Positions 16,433 through 25,837 of a DNA stretch of 64,000 bases are shown one piece after another. The stretch covers positions 310,001 through 374,000 of the forward strand of contig JACKFH010000001.1 of the NCBI GenBank assembly GCA_020632575.1, given 5' to 3'. The notes below the pieces were generated by a model, which saw only the letters and a list, made by a program, of their open reading frames with translations, ran no database searches and was not told where the DNA came from. Each line of letters starts with the position of its first letter. Position 1 is the first letter of the stretch. The DNA comes from Candidatus Omnitrophota bacterium (GTDB taxonomy: Bacteria; Hinthialibacterota; Hinthialibacteria; OLB16). A program made the translations under genes and the position numbers.

Positions 16433-18886
16433 CTACAAAACCTCGCGCGGTTTGCTGCCTCTGGGGGGGCCGATGAGGCCGCGTTCGTGCATGGCGTCGA
16501 GGATTTTCGCGGCGCGGCCGTAACCGATACTCAGACGGCGTTGCAGTAGCGAGGTCGAGGCTTGTCCCGCCTCCATCACGATGTCCACCGCCTTGTAATA
16601 CTTGTCGTCGAGTTGGTCGTCCGGGATCGATTGACCGTCATCGTCGTAACCCGATTCCGGATCGAAATTAATATCCAAATAATCCGGCGGCGCCTGCTCT
16701 TTGATCATATCGACAAGGCGTTCCACCTCGGCGGTGGAAATGAAACAGCCCTGAAGTCGAGTCGGTTTCGATGCTCCTCCCGGATTGAATAGCATATCGC
16801 CTCGGCCCAATAGCGCCTCGGCGCCGTTCCAATCGAGGATCACTCGCGAGTCGTTGCCCTGCGCCACACGGAAAGCGATGCGCGCTGGGAAGTTGGCCTT
16901 GATCACGCCGGTCAGGATGTTGACCGAGGGACGCTGAGTGGCGAGCACCAGGTGCATCCCGACCGCGCGCGCCTTCTGAGCGAGACGGGCGATGTTGGTC
17001 TCGACCTCCGCCTTAGCCACCATCATCAGGTCGGCCAACTCGTCGATGATGATCACCACATACGGCAGGAACCCGGGCAGGGTGATCTCCTCGTAATCTC
17101 CCTCTTCGAGCGATCGCTCCGACCATTTCTTCATCTTCGTGTTGTATTCCTTCAGATCGCGGACACCCGCTTTTTCGAGGAACATGTACCGCTTCTCCAT
17201 CTCATCGACCGCCCAGGAAAGCGCCGCCGAGGCGCAATGAGGATCGGTCACCACGGGTGAAAGGAGATGAGGAATGTCTTGGTAGAGCGAGAGCTCGACC
17301 CGTTTCGGATCGACCATCAGAAACCGGACTTCCTTCGGAGTCGAGTTGAACAGGATCGAACAGATGAGACTGTTGACTCCGACCGATTTACCGGTTCCGG
17401 TGGCCCCGGCGATCAGCAGGTGGGGCATCTTCGACAGGTCGGCCGCGAAAGGCTCGCCGGAGATAGTTTTACCGAGGGCGAACGCGAGTCGTGAATCGAG
17501 CGAGCGGTAGGCCTCGGAACAGATGACCTCGCTCAGGTATACGTCCTGACGGTGCTTGTTGGGGATCTCGATGCCCACGACATTTTTTCCGGGGACCGGC
17601 GCGATGATACGCACCGCGTGGGCTTCCAACGCCAAAGCGAGATCGTCCTGGAGAGTTGTGATCCCGCGCACTTTGACCCCGGGCGCCGGACGGAGATCGT
17701 AACGGGTCACCACCGGACCGCAGTGGGCCGCGACCACCTCAACCTTAATGTTGAACTCGGCCAGCGTTCTTTCGAGGATTCGTTTGTTGTTGGCGAGTTC
17801 CTCTTTGCTGGGCCCCTTGTAGTTCTGAATCGGCGGTTCGAGGAGATCCATGCCGGGGAGTTCGTAATGCTGATCGTCCCCGCTGAAGGTGGTCGTCGTG
17901 GTTTTGCGGCGGCTATCCTTTCTCGGATCCTCAATCGAGGAGTGCGCGTAGTCGTCCGGAGTGTAAACCTTGAGACCCCCTGCGGATGGGGTCACTTCCT
18001 CGTCCTCTTCATCCTCGTAGTCGGTTAGATCGAGATCCTCCTCCTCGTCCTCATCGAACTCTTCTTCTTCGTATTCGTCTTCCACCTCGATCACTGGAAA
18101 GCCGTCATCGCGATCATCGAGACCGAGCGCGGGGATTCCAGCGATGGGATAAAGTTCCTCCTCATCCCAATCCTCTTCCTCCACGACCTCTTCCTCCTCG
18201 GCGACCGCTTCATCGACCACCTCTCGGAACTGGGCCTCCCACGGGAGGTTTCTCCACCAGTCTTTGATTGCTCGATACCGGCCAACAAAAAAGGTGTACA
18301 GATCGGAGATCAAAAAATTGGTCGTCAGGAGCAGGGTTAACACGCCGGTGGTGGTGAGGACCAGATACGCCCCCACCTTTCCAAAGATCAACATGACCCG
18401 GGCGAGCCAGGACCCCATCAGCCCCCCGGCAATCCAGCTTGCCTTGGCGCTGCCATGAAGGGTGATCGACACCAGTGCGCAACAGCAAGCCAGAAGGATG
18501 AGGCAGCCCATGAAACGAAGCGCGGGCAGGAAGGGGGTCAGACGATTCCGGTTGTCATCCCTTTGGAACAGAATTCCCCAGGCGCACAGGACAAGCATGG
18601 GGGGGATGAGATAAGCGCAAAGTCCTGTCAGGAAGAAAAGGGTCCAGGCGATCAGGTTTCCGGGAGTGCCGATCAGGTTGCTGGTGGTGTCGGTGATCAG
18701 GGTCCGCCAGGAATCGGAGTCGCCGATGGGGTAGGAGATGAGGGCGAGAAAGACGGTCAGAGAGGCGGCGGTGAACAAGACACCGAGCACCTCGCGGCGT
18801 CGTTGTTCCTCGAGAGAACCCCAAAACTGTTCGATCGGAAAGGGTTCACGCGCCGGTTGTTTTCTTTTCGCAAGTTTTCGACTCAT
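16433..18886 (-). CDS. ftsK: DNA translocase FtsK/SpoIIIE
   Basis: An 817-residue septal DNA pump that moves chromosome ends into daughter cells. Four or more membrane segments occupy residues ~30-200. A strongly acidic linker (runs such as EEEEVVEEEDWDEEEL and FDEDEEEDLDLTDYEDEEDEE, about 215-310) replaces the more usual Pro/Gln linker. The alpha/beta motor follows: AGVKVRGITTLQDDLALALEA-like region, Walker A GATGTGKSVGVNS (near 494), Walker B YVVIIIDELADLMMV (near 612), RPSVNILTGVIKANFPARIA. The gamma winged helix closes the protein (YYKAVDIVMEAGQAS ... GRAAKILDAMHERGLIG). AGGGG four bases before the ATG at 18886 supports this start over 18958. A single gene with no division genes alongside. 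Confidence 0.96.
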   Translation of the reverse strand: MSRKLAKRKQPAREPFPIEQFWGSLEEQRRREVLGVLFTAASLTVFLALISYPIGDSDSWRTLITDTTSNLIGTPGNLIAWTLFFLTGLCAYLIPPMLVLCAWGILFQRDDNRNRLTPFLPALRFMGCLILLACCCALVSITLHGSAKASWIAGGLMGSWLARVMLIFGKVGAYLVLTTTGVLTLLLTTNFLISDLYTFFVGRYRAIKDWWRNLPWEAQFREVVDEAVAEEEEVVEEEDWDEEELYPIAGIPALGLDDRDDGFPVIEVEDEYEEEEFDEDEEEDLDLTDYEDEEDEEVTPSAGGLKVYTPDDYAHSSIEDPRKDSRRKTTTTTFSGDDQHYELPGMDLLEPPIQNYKGPSKEELANNKRILERTLAEFNIKVEVVAAHCGPVVTRYDLRPAPGVKVRGITTLQDDLALALEAHAVRIIAPVPGKNVVGIEIPNKHRQDVYLSEVICSEAYRSLDSRLAFALGKTISGEPFAADLSKMPHLLIAGATGTGKSVGVNSLICSILFNSTPKEVRFLMVDPKRVELSLYQDIPHLLSPVVTDPHCASAALSWAVDEMEKRYMFLEKAGVRDLKEYNTKMKKWSERSLEEGDYEEITLPGFLPYVVIIIDELADLMMVAKAEVETNIARLAQKARAVGMHLVLATQRPSVNILTGVIKANFPARIAFRVAQGNDSRVILDWNGAEALLGRGDMLFNPGGASKPTRLQGCFISTAEVERLVDMIKEQAPPDYLDINFDPESGYDDDGQSIPDDQLDDKYYKAVDIVMEAGQASTSLLQRRLSIGYGRAAKILDAMHERGLIGPPRGSKPREVL

Positions 18887-19144
18887 CGTCCCCTGTGACC
18901 CACGCAAAAAAGACCCATAGCGAGTTCTCCCATCCTGGAGAACCGAGCAAAACGCCATGAGCGCCTTATCTTAATTTTCGGCCCGAGATGAAGTGACCTA
19001 AGCTGAAAAATTTCAGGGAGTAAGGGGGGATGGTTTGACGGTGGGGAAGAGGCAGAAAATGCCCTTTATTTGGCGATCTGTCGGGGAATCTCCTGTTCCG
19101 AGTTTAGCCCCTCTGTGGATAAGAACTCATCTGGACTGACTTCC
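18887..19144. other. intergenic region between ftsK and the repeat-tailed membrane protein gene
   Basis: 258 bases upstream of ftsK and downstream of the gene ending at 19145; both are on the minus strand. An AT-rich part near 18965-19015 (TTATCTTAATTTTC, GCTGAAAAATTTCAG) probably holds the ftsK promoter; GCTGAAAAATTTCAG is a near-perfect palindrome. No gene is visible. Confidence 0.4.
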
Positions 19145-21610
19145 TTAATGTTCCTCCGCCTGCTCCGAATAGTGGATCCGGAAATTCGTGGTCAGTTTGT
19201 AATAGGCCTTCTCATTGGGGAGGATTTCCAGGTCGATGAAATACCGGACGGGTTCACTGATATACGGGGACATCCCCAGCGGTTCGCCGGTCGGGTAAAA
19301 ATGGCGCATCTTCGAAGGATCGATCAGCGCCTTGTCCAGCCGAGAAAACGGAGTGACCCCGCCTTGCCCATCGAGCAGGTAGAGATCATTCCCTCCCCGA
19401 GTCAGTTCCATGTCGGTGATCGCCGGCCAACCGATCTCATAAATCACCTGAATCGAGGAATGATACCCCGGCCAAGAGGTCACCTTGCCGAAATGGTTGA
19501 CCACAAAGGTGAACTCCCCGTTGTAATTCGCCTCGGCGTCACAACGAACCAGTGCGGCCTTCTCGGTGACATTGAAATCGGTCCCCGTTCCATCCGCCAC
19601 CAAATTACCGGTGGTGTCGAGAACAATCATCCTCTGGTTCCAATAGTCCAGAGTCAGGTCCACCGCGCGTTGACCATGCCCCAACTGGGTGTCGCAAAAG
19701 TCGCGATAAAAATTCCCGATGAATTTCGGTTCACGATCCGGCGAGGAATCCTGGTAGTCAGTCTCCCGAGGTTTCGATGGGTTCGGGTTGAGCCAACTGC
19801 TGACCGGGACTTCGTAGAGATCTCCATTATCCTGAAGGATGACCGCCGCTTTCCGCCAGGGGATGATCTCGAAATCGACCGCACGATACTCCGGAATATT
19901 CGGCAGCCCATTGAAGGACCAATCGTTGTAATAGCCCCCCTCCTGAAAAAAGAGTCTCCCCCAACAATCCATCACCAGAAAGCGGGTTGTGGGTGTGGCG
20001 GCCATGATCTCGAAATCGACCGCCAGCGGCATGATTGAATTCAGATCGGCCCACTCCTCCGACATCTTCTGGATCGTCGGAGCATCGAAAACCGAGAAGG
20101 CCGCGGCCCGACGGTGCGGGGCGATTTCGAGGACCTCCTCCGCTTTCTCGAAGGCAGTCTTCCAGTCCTTTCGATCCCGAGCCTCGATCGCTTCCGATAG
20201 CCGAAGGTCATCCAGGCTGCCCTCAACCATCGCCCGAGCCTCCTTCAGCGTGAGCCAGTCGGGTTGATGGTAATGAACCACCCATGCCAAGACGATGGAG
20301 AACGCCGGGGAAGCGGCAGTCCACAGAATCTTTTTGCGAAGGTCGTCGCTCCTAAGGTGGGATAGAAGGAACAAAGCGAACGCCAGCAGCGGCCAAGCGA
20401 AAAAGGAAAACAGATCCCAGTCGGTCGGAAAACCGAGCCATGGATTCCAGATCAGAAGGAAAGTTCCGCACGCCAACAACTGAATCCCAAAGAAGACCCG
20501 CATCCGAACATCGACCTGTTTCCGATCGGTCTCCCGGTTGAGAAACATTCCAGCAAGGATGGTCAGTGAGAAGAGACCGCAAAGCAGGATTTCATTGATT
20601 AAGTCCGCAATGTGGTTGGCCGACAGCCAGGGATAAGTCCAGGATCCCGGCGGGTTGTTCGGGTTATCCTCCCGCATCAGGGGGAGCAAGGTCGCAAAAA
20701 GGTTTGAGGTGGCCTCCACACTCGCGTCGAACTCGATGCTGCTCTTGATCCACCAGAGTGTGAAACCGACCGAAGCGAACAGGAGTGCCAAAAAGGCGAG
20801 ACAATCCACCCACCGGCGCGATCCCTTTTGGGTCGCGAGAATCAACCAGATGGCGGCCGGGACCAAGGCGAACCCCACCAGATGGCTGCAGCAAGCGAAA
20901 ATCAAACCAACCAGCGCGATCCACAGTCCGCTGCCTGTCTTCCAATGAAGAAGTGCGAATACCTCAAAGATCAGGATGCCCGCCGCGAGCTGGGTGTACC
21001 ATTCGATGTACCCGAAAAAGAGGTGAATCGGTCCGATCAGAAAAACCAACACCAACCAGGGACGAAACTCCTCCACGCCTCTCGTCCTCAATATTCCCCA
21101 GGCGCACAAAGCGAGGGTGAACACGCCGATCAAGCAAGATTGAATTTGAAAACTCGTTTGGGGATGAACTCCCCACCCATAAAAAAGAATCCTCGCGAAC
21201 TCGGTGTGCAGGATCGATTCCAAAGGCTCCCGGACCGAGGCGAAAGTGTTCAGCGAAAGAAAGTGGTCGAGGATTAGTTTCGCGTCACCCAATTCCAGAG
21301 TCCGGACTCGGAGAGCCCAGAAAGCGACCCCCGCGAGAGCAATCGACAGGGTCGCCGCGAGGAGGGCAGGGAACCCCCTCCAAACCCGCATCGAGGAAGC
21401 CTTACTGATCGGGACAAAAAGCAGGATCAACGGAAAGGCAATCCGAAAACCGAGGGGAAAGAAACGCGCCGAGTTCAGCGACCATAGCCAGGTTTCGCCG
21501 AAGTCCGCCGGAATCCAGGGCAGCGCCCACCATTGGAACAGGATGATCGCGAATCCGAATCCCGCGAGGGCGCGCAGCCGAGGAGGGAGGTCTCGCCAAT
21601 AGAAAATCAT
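19145..21610 (-). CDS. polytopic membrane protein with C-terminal six-repeat (propeller-like) domain
   Basis: 821 residues. The first ~490 form about ten to twelve membrane helices in the style of GT-C glycosyltransferases (LLHTEFARILFYGWGVH, FFGYIEWYTQLAAG, NPWLGFPTDWDLFSFFAWPL), but a definite family could not be named. A short helical stretch (TPR-like, LSEAIEARDRKDWKTAFEKA) follows. From about residue 525 to the end come roughly six copies of a repeat of the form AVDFEI..(8-12)..(F/I)LVMDxxGxLF, seen at AVDFEIMAAT, AVDFEIIPWR, AVDLTLDYWN, VRCDAEANYN, ITDMELTRGG and YFIDLEILPN, suggesting a six-bladed propeller outside the membrane. The ATG at 21610 overlaps the stop of the upstream gene (ATGA), so the two are translated together. 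Function unknown. Confidence 0.7.
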   Translation of the reverse strand: MIFYWRDLPPRLRALAGFGFAIILFQWWALPWIPADFGETWLWSLNSARFFPLGFRIAFPLILLFVPISKASSMRVWRGFPALLAATLSIALAGVAFWALRVRTLELGDAKLILDHFLSLNTFASVREPLESILHTEFARILFYGWGVHPQTSFQIQSCLIGVFTLALCAWGILRTRGVEEFRPWLVLVFLIGPIHLFFGYIEWYTQLAAGILIFEVFALLHWKTGSGLWIALVGLIFACCSHLVGFALVPAAIWLILATQKGSRRWVDCLAFLALLFASVGFTLWWIKSSIEFDASVEATSNLFATLLPLMREDNPNNPPGSWTYPWLSANHIADLINEILLCGLFSLTILAGMFLNRETDRKQVDVRMRVFFGIQLLACGTFLLIWNPWLGFPTDWDLFSFFAWPLLAFALFLLSHLRSDDLRKKILWTAASPAFSIVLAWVVHYHQPDWLTLKEARAMVEGSLDDLRLSEAIEARDRKDWKTAFEKAEEVLEIAPHRRAAAFSVFDAPTIQKMSEEWADLNSIMPLAVDFEIMAATPTTRFLVMDCWGRLFFQEGGYYNDWSFNGLPNIPEYRAVDFEIIPWRKAAVILQDNGDLYEVPVSSWLNPNPSKPRETDYQDSSPDREPKFIGNFYRDFCDTQLGHGQRAVDLTLDYWNQRMIVLDTTGNLVADGTGTDFNVTEKAALVRCDAEANYNGEFTFVVNHFGKVTSWPGYHSSIQVIYEIGWPAITDMELTRGGNDLYLLDGQGGVTPFSRLDKALIDPSKMRHFYPTGEPLGMSPYISEPVRYFIDLEILPNEKAYYKLTTNFRIHYSEQAEEH

Positions 21611-23733
21611 TCCCGATTCTCGACCCGTTTCAAAATGACGATTGGAGTTTCGGTCTCCTCTCCCACGGGTTTCGGGTAGAACTGGCGATAGATGCCCTGG
21701 GCCTGCAACCAATCCAGCCACTCCAGCGCGCGGTCACGGTTATAAAACCAAAGGTTGTGCCACTTGTTTCCATCGGGAGTCTCCGGGTTGTAGACCAGGT
21801 AATCCGGCCACCCCACATCCGGTTCGAGAAGATCGAAGTTGGGGGCCGAGGAATCCACAATCTCTCCGATCGCGAGCGGCTCCCCGGGCGGGAGCTCGTA
21901 CAATTTGTCCTGGTGCGTGAGGTGAGGAACATAGTAGGACAAGGCCGACACCGAACTCCCCGGCGGGATCTCCTCGAGCAGAACCCGAGAAGTGTCCGGG
22001 GTGTCGCTTGGTAGCGGAGTCGCGAAATAAATCGACATCAGGTAGATCGAATAGGGGAGATGCGCTTTCTTCAGAGCCCAGATCACCGAGGATGCCAGGA
22101 GTGTAAATCCAACCGGGACGAATCGGTCACGGAGAGGGCGAATCCTTCCAAGCAACCCCAACCCTGCCACCATCGCGAGCGCGGTCAGGCTAGCCGGACC
22201 GATTCCATAGTGGCCGCCCCATTCATGGATAAAGGCCTCGCTCGAGAGACTGTTCTCCAACACCGGGAAGAGGATGAGCCACCCCGCCGGGTTGACTAGG
22301 GGGAGGTACAGCGGTCCCCTCCAGAAGAGTTTGAAGACCCCCCGACGGGTGTCGTCGAACAGGAGCGAGAGGACGGTCCCCGGTTGGGTGATCACACCTT
22401 TGAAAATATCCCACATCCCAGCGTCGGTGGGGCCCGCGTCAGGCAAAAAGTCCTTGTATCGGTGGGCGAATCCATACCCGAGGTCCGTGTCGGTTCGAAG
22501 CATCGGTTGAAAGACCAGGAAGATCAGAAGTCCCGCGATCACCGAAATGCCCGAGACCATCAACCCGGTCCTCCGAAACGCCTTGTGAGTGGCGAAGAAG
22601 AGGCCGAGGAACAGCGCGTAGATGCACATGTTCTCCTGAACGCACAACAGCAAGGCAAGGACAATCCAAAGTCGACGGCTCCTGCCCCGGACCACCTCGG
22701 CGGCGAGCCAGAAGAGGAGAAAGGGGGTGAAACAGATCGCGTGGAAATCGCCATACACTCCATTCGAGAGGCCGGGGAGATACAGGTACATGCACGCGGC
22801 CGCGAACCCGACCCAGTTGGATTTGAGATAAGTCCTCGCGAAAAAGTAAAGCGGGATCGCCGCGAAGGCCACCAGCCCGGATTGGAACAACAACAGCGTT
22901 TCGGGGTGCGGGCAGAAAAAGGAAAACGGGGCGATCAGAAACAGGATCGGAGAGAAATGGTGCCCCAGAAAACTTCCTCCCGAGATCAGGAGCGAGGAGG
23001 TCAGACCATGGCCTGTGACAAAACGGTTCATCACATGGGTCATCAGTCCGAGGTCATAGGCCTGGCTGTAAAAATGATTGTGACGCATCCAGCAGACGTT
23101 GTACCAATCCCAAAACCGCATTAAACACAGGATCGAAAGAATCAGCAGCGGAACGCGCGGGTCGACCTCGGATTGAAGGGGGTTTTTTCGTTCGACCGGG
23201 AGCGCCTCGGTTTGAGTCCGGCTCATCGCGGATCCTACCAGAAAGAACACCACGCCCAGCGGGAGGAAGGCGATCCACTGACGAATCAGGAATTCGTTGT
23301 GGTACTCGAGCCAAGCCAGGATCAGATAGACCAACAGCGCCAAGATGCGATATCCGATCCGCCTCATCGCCACCGGGAAGAGCAGGCAGTTCTGCCAGGC
23401 GGCGTTCATCGATAAGGCGACCCACAAGAACAGGGAGAGGAGAGAACCGACCACGATGCCCGGAAAATGGGTGGTGAAATTCATCCAAAAGGAATGGAAC
23501 CAGTATTCCTTGAAACCCTCTCCAAACGGGATCAGCGCGGCAAACGCATTGATCCACCGCTCTCCGATGATGAAAGTGACCGAACCGTTGTCGGGAGTCC
23601 GGACCCATTCGGCGATAAAGATTCCGACCGCCATTCCCGAAAGCGCCACGCCGAATGCGAAACACGCCCACCCCAAGAATGAAAAGGCGCGGCTCAGGAA
23701 ACCCGTTCTGGAAGGTTCATCAAAACGATTCAT
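21607..23733 (-). CDS. DUF2079 polytopic membrane protein
   Basis: 708 residues with about 12-14 membrane segments. The central part fits DUF2079: AYDLGLMTHVMNRFVTGHGL, GGSFLGHHFSPILFLIAP, LLFQSGLVAFAAIPLYFFAR and YLPGLSNGVYGDFHAICFTP, with a His-containing loop and the DFH motif. The family is thought to be GT-C-like, but no activity has been shown. A soluble C-terminal part (after ~590, LLEEIPPGSSVSALSYYVPHL) probably lies outside the membrane. The ATG at 23733 (MNRFDEPSRTG) was chosen because the longer frame to 23874 adds 47 polar residues. The stop overlaps the start of the downstream repeat-tailed membrane protein by four bases, pointing to a two-protein unit. Confidence 0.82.
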   Translation of the reverse strand: MNRFDEPSRTGFLSRAFSFLGWACFAFGVALSGMAVGIFIAEWVRTPDNGSVTFIIGERWINAFAALIPFGEGFKEYWFHSFWMNFTTHFPGIVVGSLLSLFLWVALSMNAAWQNCLLFPVAMRRIGYRILALLVYLILAWLEYHNEFLIRQWIAFLPLGVVFFLVGSAMSRTQTEALPVERKNPLQSEVDPRVPLLILSILCLMRFWDWYNVCWMRHNHFYSQAYDLGLMTHVMNRFVTGHGLTSSLLISGGSFLGHHFSPILFLIAPFSFFCPHPETLLLFQSGLVAFAAIPLYFFARTYLKSNWVGFAAACMYLYLPGLSNGVYGDFHAICFTPFLLFWLAAEVVRGRSRRLWIVLALLLCVQENMCIYALFLGLFFATHKAFRRTGLMVSGISVIAGLLIFLVFQPMLRTDTDLGYGFAHRYKDFLPDAGPTDAGMWDIFKGVITQPGTVLSLLFDDTRRGVFKLFWRGPLYLPLVNPAGWLILFPVLENSLSSEAFIHEWGGHYGIGPASLTALAMVAGLGLLGRIRPLRDRFVPVGFTLLASSVIWALKKAHLPYSIYLMSIYFATPLPSDTPDTSRVLLEEIPPGSSVSALSYYVPHLTHQDKLYELPPGEPLAIGEIVDSSAPNFDLLEPDVGWPDYLVYNPETPDGNKWHNLWFYNRDRALEWLDWLQAQGIYRQFYPKPVGEETETPIVILKRVENRE

Positions 23734-24102
23734 CGGTCGGTCGATTCGGTCAGTATCCACATTGAATGGGTCGGCCAAAGAGGAAACGATCCCCGCCCCT
23801 CCCCTCAGCGGGGTAATCTTAGCCGGAGAGTGAGCGGATTCAATCCAAGCAACCGGGTTGGCTTTTGGCCGCAAGTCCCGCGTCCGACCACCCCAATGGA
23901 GTAGGGGATTTATCCCCCTTTCGAGTTAAAAACCTCGACTCCCGCATATCCCCTTCGGCCATTCGCGCAGGCTTAAGAAACGAGACGTCCCGAAGGAACT
24001 TTGCACCGTCGTCCCAGGTTCCAACCCAGAACTAATCTCCCCCTAAACTCCTACTTGTGTTAAACTTCCAGAACCATTCCCGCCCCTTTGGAGGCGCGAG
24101 CC
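23734..24102. other. divergent intergenic region
   Basis: 369 bases between two divergent genes. Two small hairpin-forming sequences are present: GGGGATTTATCCCC (23904-23917) and TCGAGTTAAAAACCTCGA just after it. Promoters for both neighbours must lie here, but no convincing -35/-10 pair was identified. No open frame with coding character is seen. Confidence 0.45.
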
Positions 24103-25254
24103 ATGCCCCGTTTTCTGTTTCTCCTCATCGCGGTTCTTCTTTTCTCCGTCGAGACTCTTCCTGCCAAAACTCTCCATGTCGCCCAATCGGGAAATGGCGG
24201 CGATGGCCTCACCTGGGAGACCGCCTTCCCCACAGTCACCGAAGCCATCTCCAACGCCACCCACGACGACCACATCTGGGTCAAAGAGGGCCTTTATATC
24301 GAAAACGTGGTGCTCATCCCTGGAGTTTTTCTTTATGGTGGATTTGTGGGAACGGAATCTACAGACGAGTTTGACCTGCGAGATTGGAAAGAGCAGACAA
24401 CAATCCTATCGGGACCATCATCGTCCGATATATCCCCTGAACCAATTGTGACCGGAGCCGATGGGACCCTTATCGACGGCTTTTCATTGCGCTTTGGATC
24501 AAGAGGCGTCTTGTGTCGGGATGCCAGTATGGAGGTAAAGAATTGCTATATCCATCACAACAGTGCGGGAGAGGGAACTGGAATTCGTTGCGACAGAGGA
24601 AGGATGATCGTGGAGGATTCTGTTTTTCACCGGAACCAAGGCTGGATTGGAGTGGGTGCGTTTTTCACGCAGGGTAGCCATGGCATTCTCAGAAACTGCC
24701 TTTTTTATGTTCATTGGACGGGACTTCCCATCAACCCAGGTGGGGGAGGAGTGATTGAGACCTTCGGTATTGATAACAAAGTTGAGGTCGAGCACTGTAC
24801 ACTGGGATATAATCAATTAGGGGAAGACTATGAGGGTATTGTTGTCAAGGGAGGACAAGTGTCGGTTCGTAACTCAATTATTATGGGAAGGAATCGATTA
24901 TTTAATCCTGATCTTAGTTCTTTGGTGGTGGAGTATAGCAGAATCGAAGATGTGTCAGGCGAAGGAAATGTACAAAGTGATCCGGTGTTCATCCCTGGAA
25001 CTGCAACCCCGTACCGATTGCAGGCATCTTCTCCCTGCATCGACGCCGCCATGGGATCAACTCTGACGCTGGATTTAGACGGCAACCCACGCCCGGTCGA
25101 TGTCCTCGGCGCGGGGCATGATGGCCCCGGCGCCTTCGATATGGGTTGCTACGAATTCCAACTCAAGAAGGCCGATTTCAATCGGAACGGCACGGTCGAT
25201 GGGGAGGACCTGCTGTTCTTTCAGGAGGAGTGGATGCGGGAAGGAAGCCGGTGA
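24103..25254 (+). CDS. secreted right-handed beta-helix protein with EF-hand tag
   Basis: 383 residues. Signal peptide (MPRFLFLLIAVLLFSVETLPA), then a DUF1565-type opening (KTLHVAQSGNGGDGLTWETA, DHIWVKEGLYIENVVLIPGV, YGGFVGTE) and a parallel beta-helix body of short Asn/Gly-rich turns (LIDGFSLRFGSRGV, VKNCYIHHNSAGEGTG, VEDSVFHRNQG). Near the end is the characteristic SPCIDAAMGS...LDLDGNPRPVDV...GAFDMGCYEFQ closure, followed by one EF-hand (DFNRNGTVDGEDLLFFQEEW). Such folds typically bind or cleave polysaccharides, but no catalytic site could be assigned. GGAGG eight bases upstream sets the ATG at 24103. It is a paralogue of the protein at 43692-45068. The central part has lower GC than the flanking genes. 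Confidence 0.85.
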   Translation: MPRFLFLLIAVLLFSVETLPAKTLHVAQSGNGGDGLTWETAFPTVTEAISNATHDDHIWVKEGLYIENVVLIPGVFLYGGFVGTESTDEFDLRDWKEQTTILSGPSSSDISPEPIVTGADGTLIDGFSLRFGSRGVLCRDASMEVKNCYIHHNSAGEGTGIRCDRGRMIVEDSVFHRNQGWIGVGAFFTQGSHGILRNCLFYVHWTGLPINPGGGGVIETFGIDNKVEVEHCTLGYNQLGEDYEGIVVKGGQVSVRNSIIMGRNRLFNPDLSSLVVEYSRIEDVSGEGNVQSDPVFIPGTATPYRLQASSPCIDAAMGSTLTLDLDGNPRPVDVLGAGHDGPGAFDMGCYEFQLKKADFNRNGTVDGEDLLFFQEEWMREGSR

Positions 25255-25321
25255 GATTCGCGGGATTCCAACTCCTGCCAAATGCAGTACGTGGAGGAAG
25301 TTTTCCGCGGGCCACCATTGT

Positions 25322-25816
25322 CTATCGAATGAATATGGCTGGGGATTGGGTTAGGCTTCTGGCGGCTTTCAGGAGGAGTCTCCCGGAGTCGGTGTAGAGG
25401 CGCGAGGAGAGGTCGAACTTCCATTGGGACGGGATTTCGATATTGCCGGAGTCGCTGGGCCATGGGTATTCGACATTGTCGAGGCTGCGGCGATTGTCGT
25501 CGACTTGAGGGTGAAGGAGATCGATATCGCGACAGATTTCTTGGATCGCCGTGATGTCCGGACGCTTTTCGAAACCGATACGCCGCCAATGTTCCCGGAC
25601 CATTCTCGGGAGAACCTTCCCGACCACCGCGTGTCTTCCCCGGAGCTCCTCGCTTCCGACACCCGGCAACCACAAATAGGCCTTGCACAGCTTCTCCAAC
25701 CACATTTGAAGGTAGTGAAGCCTGTGGCAAGTGGGCAGGTTAGATCTCGCAATAAAGTCGAAAGCCTCGAGGTCGGACTTTGCCTGCTCCGCGAACGCTT
25801 GGGGCCAAGTCGGCAT
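25322..25816 (-). CDS. HEPN-like small protein of unknown function
   Basis: 164 residues. The N-terminal helices carry CHRLHYLQMWLEKLCKAYLW (30-49), a signature I recall from a widespread uncharacterised family whose members read CHxLHYLQMxxEKLxKAYL. A second family-like segment is EYPWPSDSGNIEIPSQWKFD. The helical pattern, with R24 and H31 six residues apart, is compatible with a HEPN domain, a fold used by many toxin and defence RNases, but the motif position is not the classical C-terminal one, so activity is uncertain. It is the second gene of a two-gene unit: the first ends 21 bases upstream. Codon use is ordinary for the window. Confidence 0.6.
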   Translation of the reverse strand: MPTWPQAFAEQAKSDLEAFDFIARSNLPTCHRLHYLQMWLEKLCKAYLWLPGVGSEELRGRHAVVGKVLPRMVREHWRRIGFEKRPDITAIQEICRDIDLLHPQVDDNRRSLDNVEYPWPSDSGNIEIPSQWKFDLSSRLYTDSGRLLLKAARSLTQSPAIFIR

Positions 25817-25837
25817 TAGGAGGCCGGATAAATGGTC

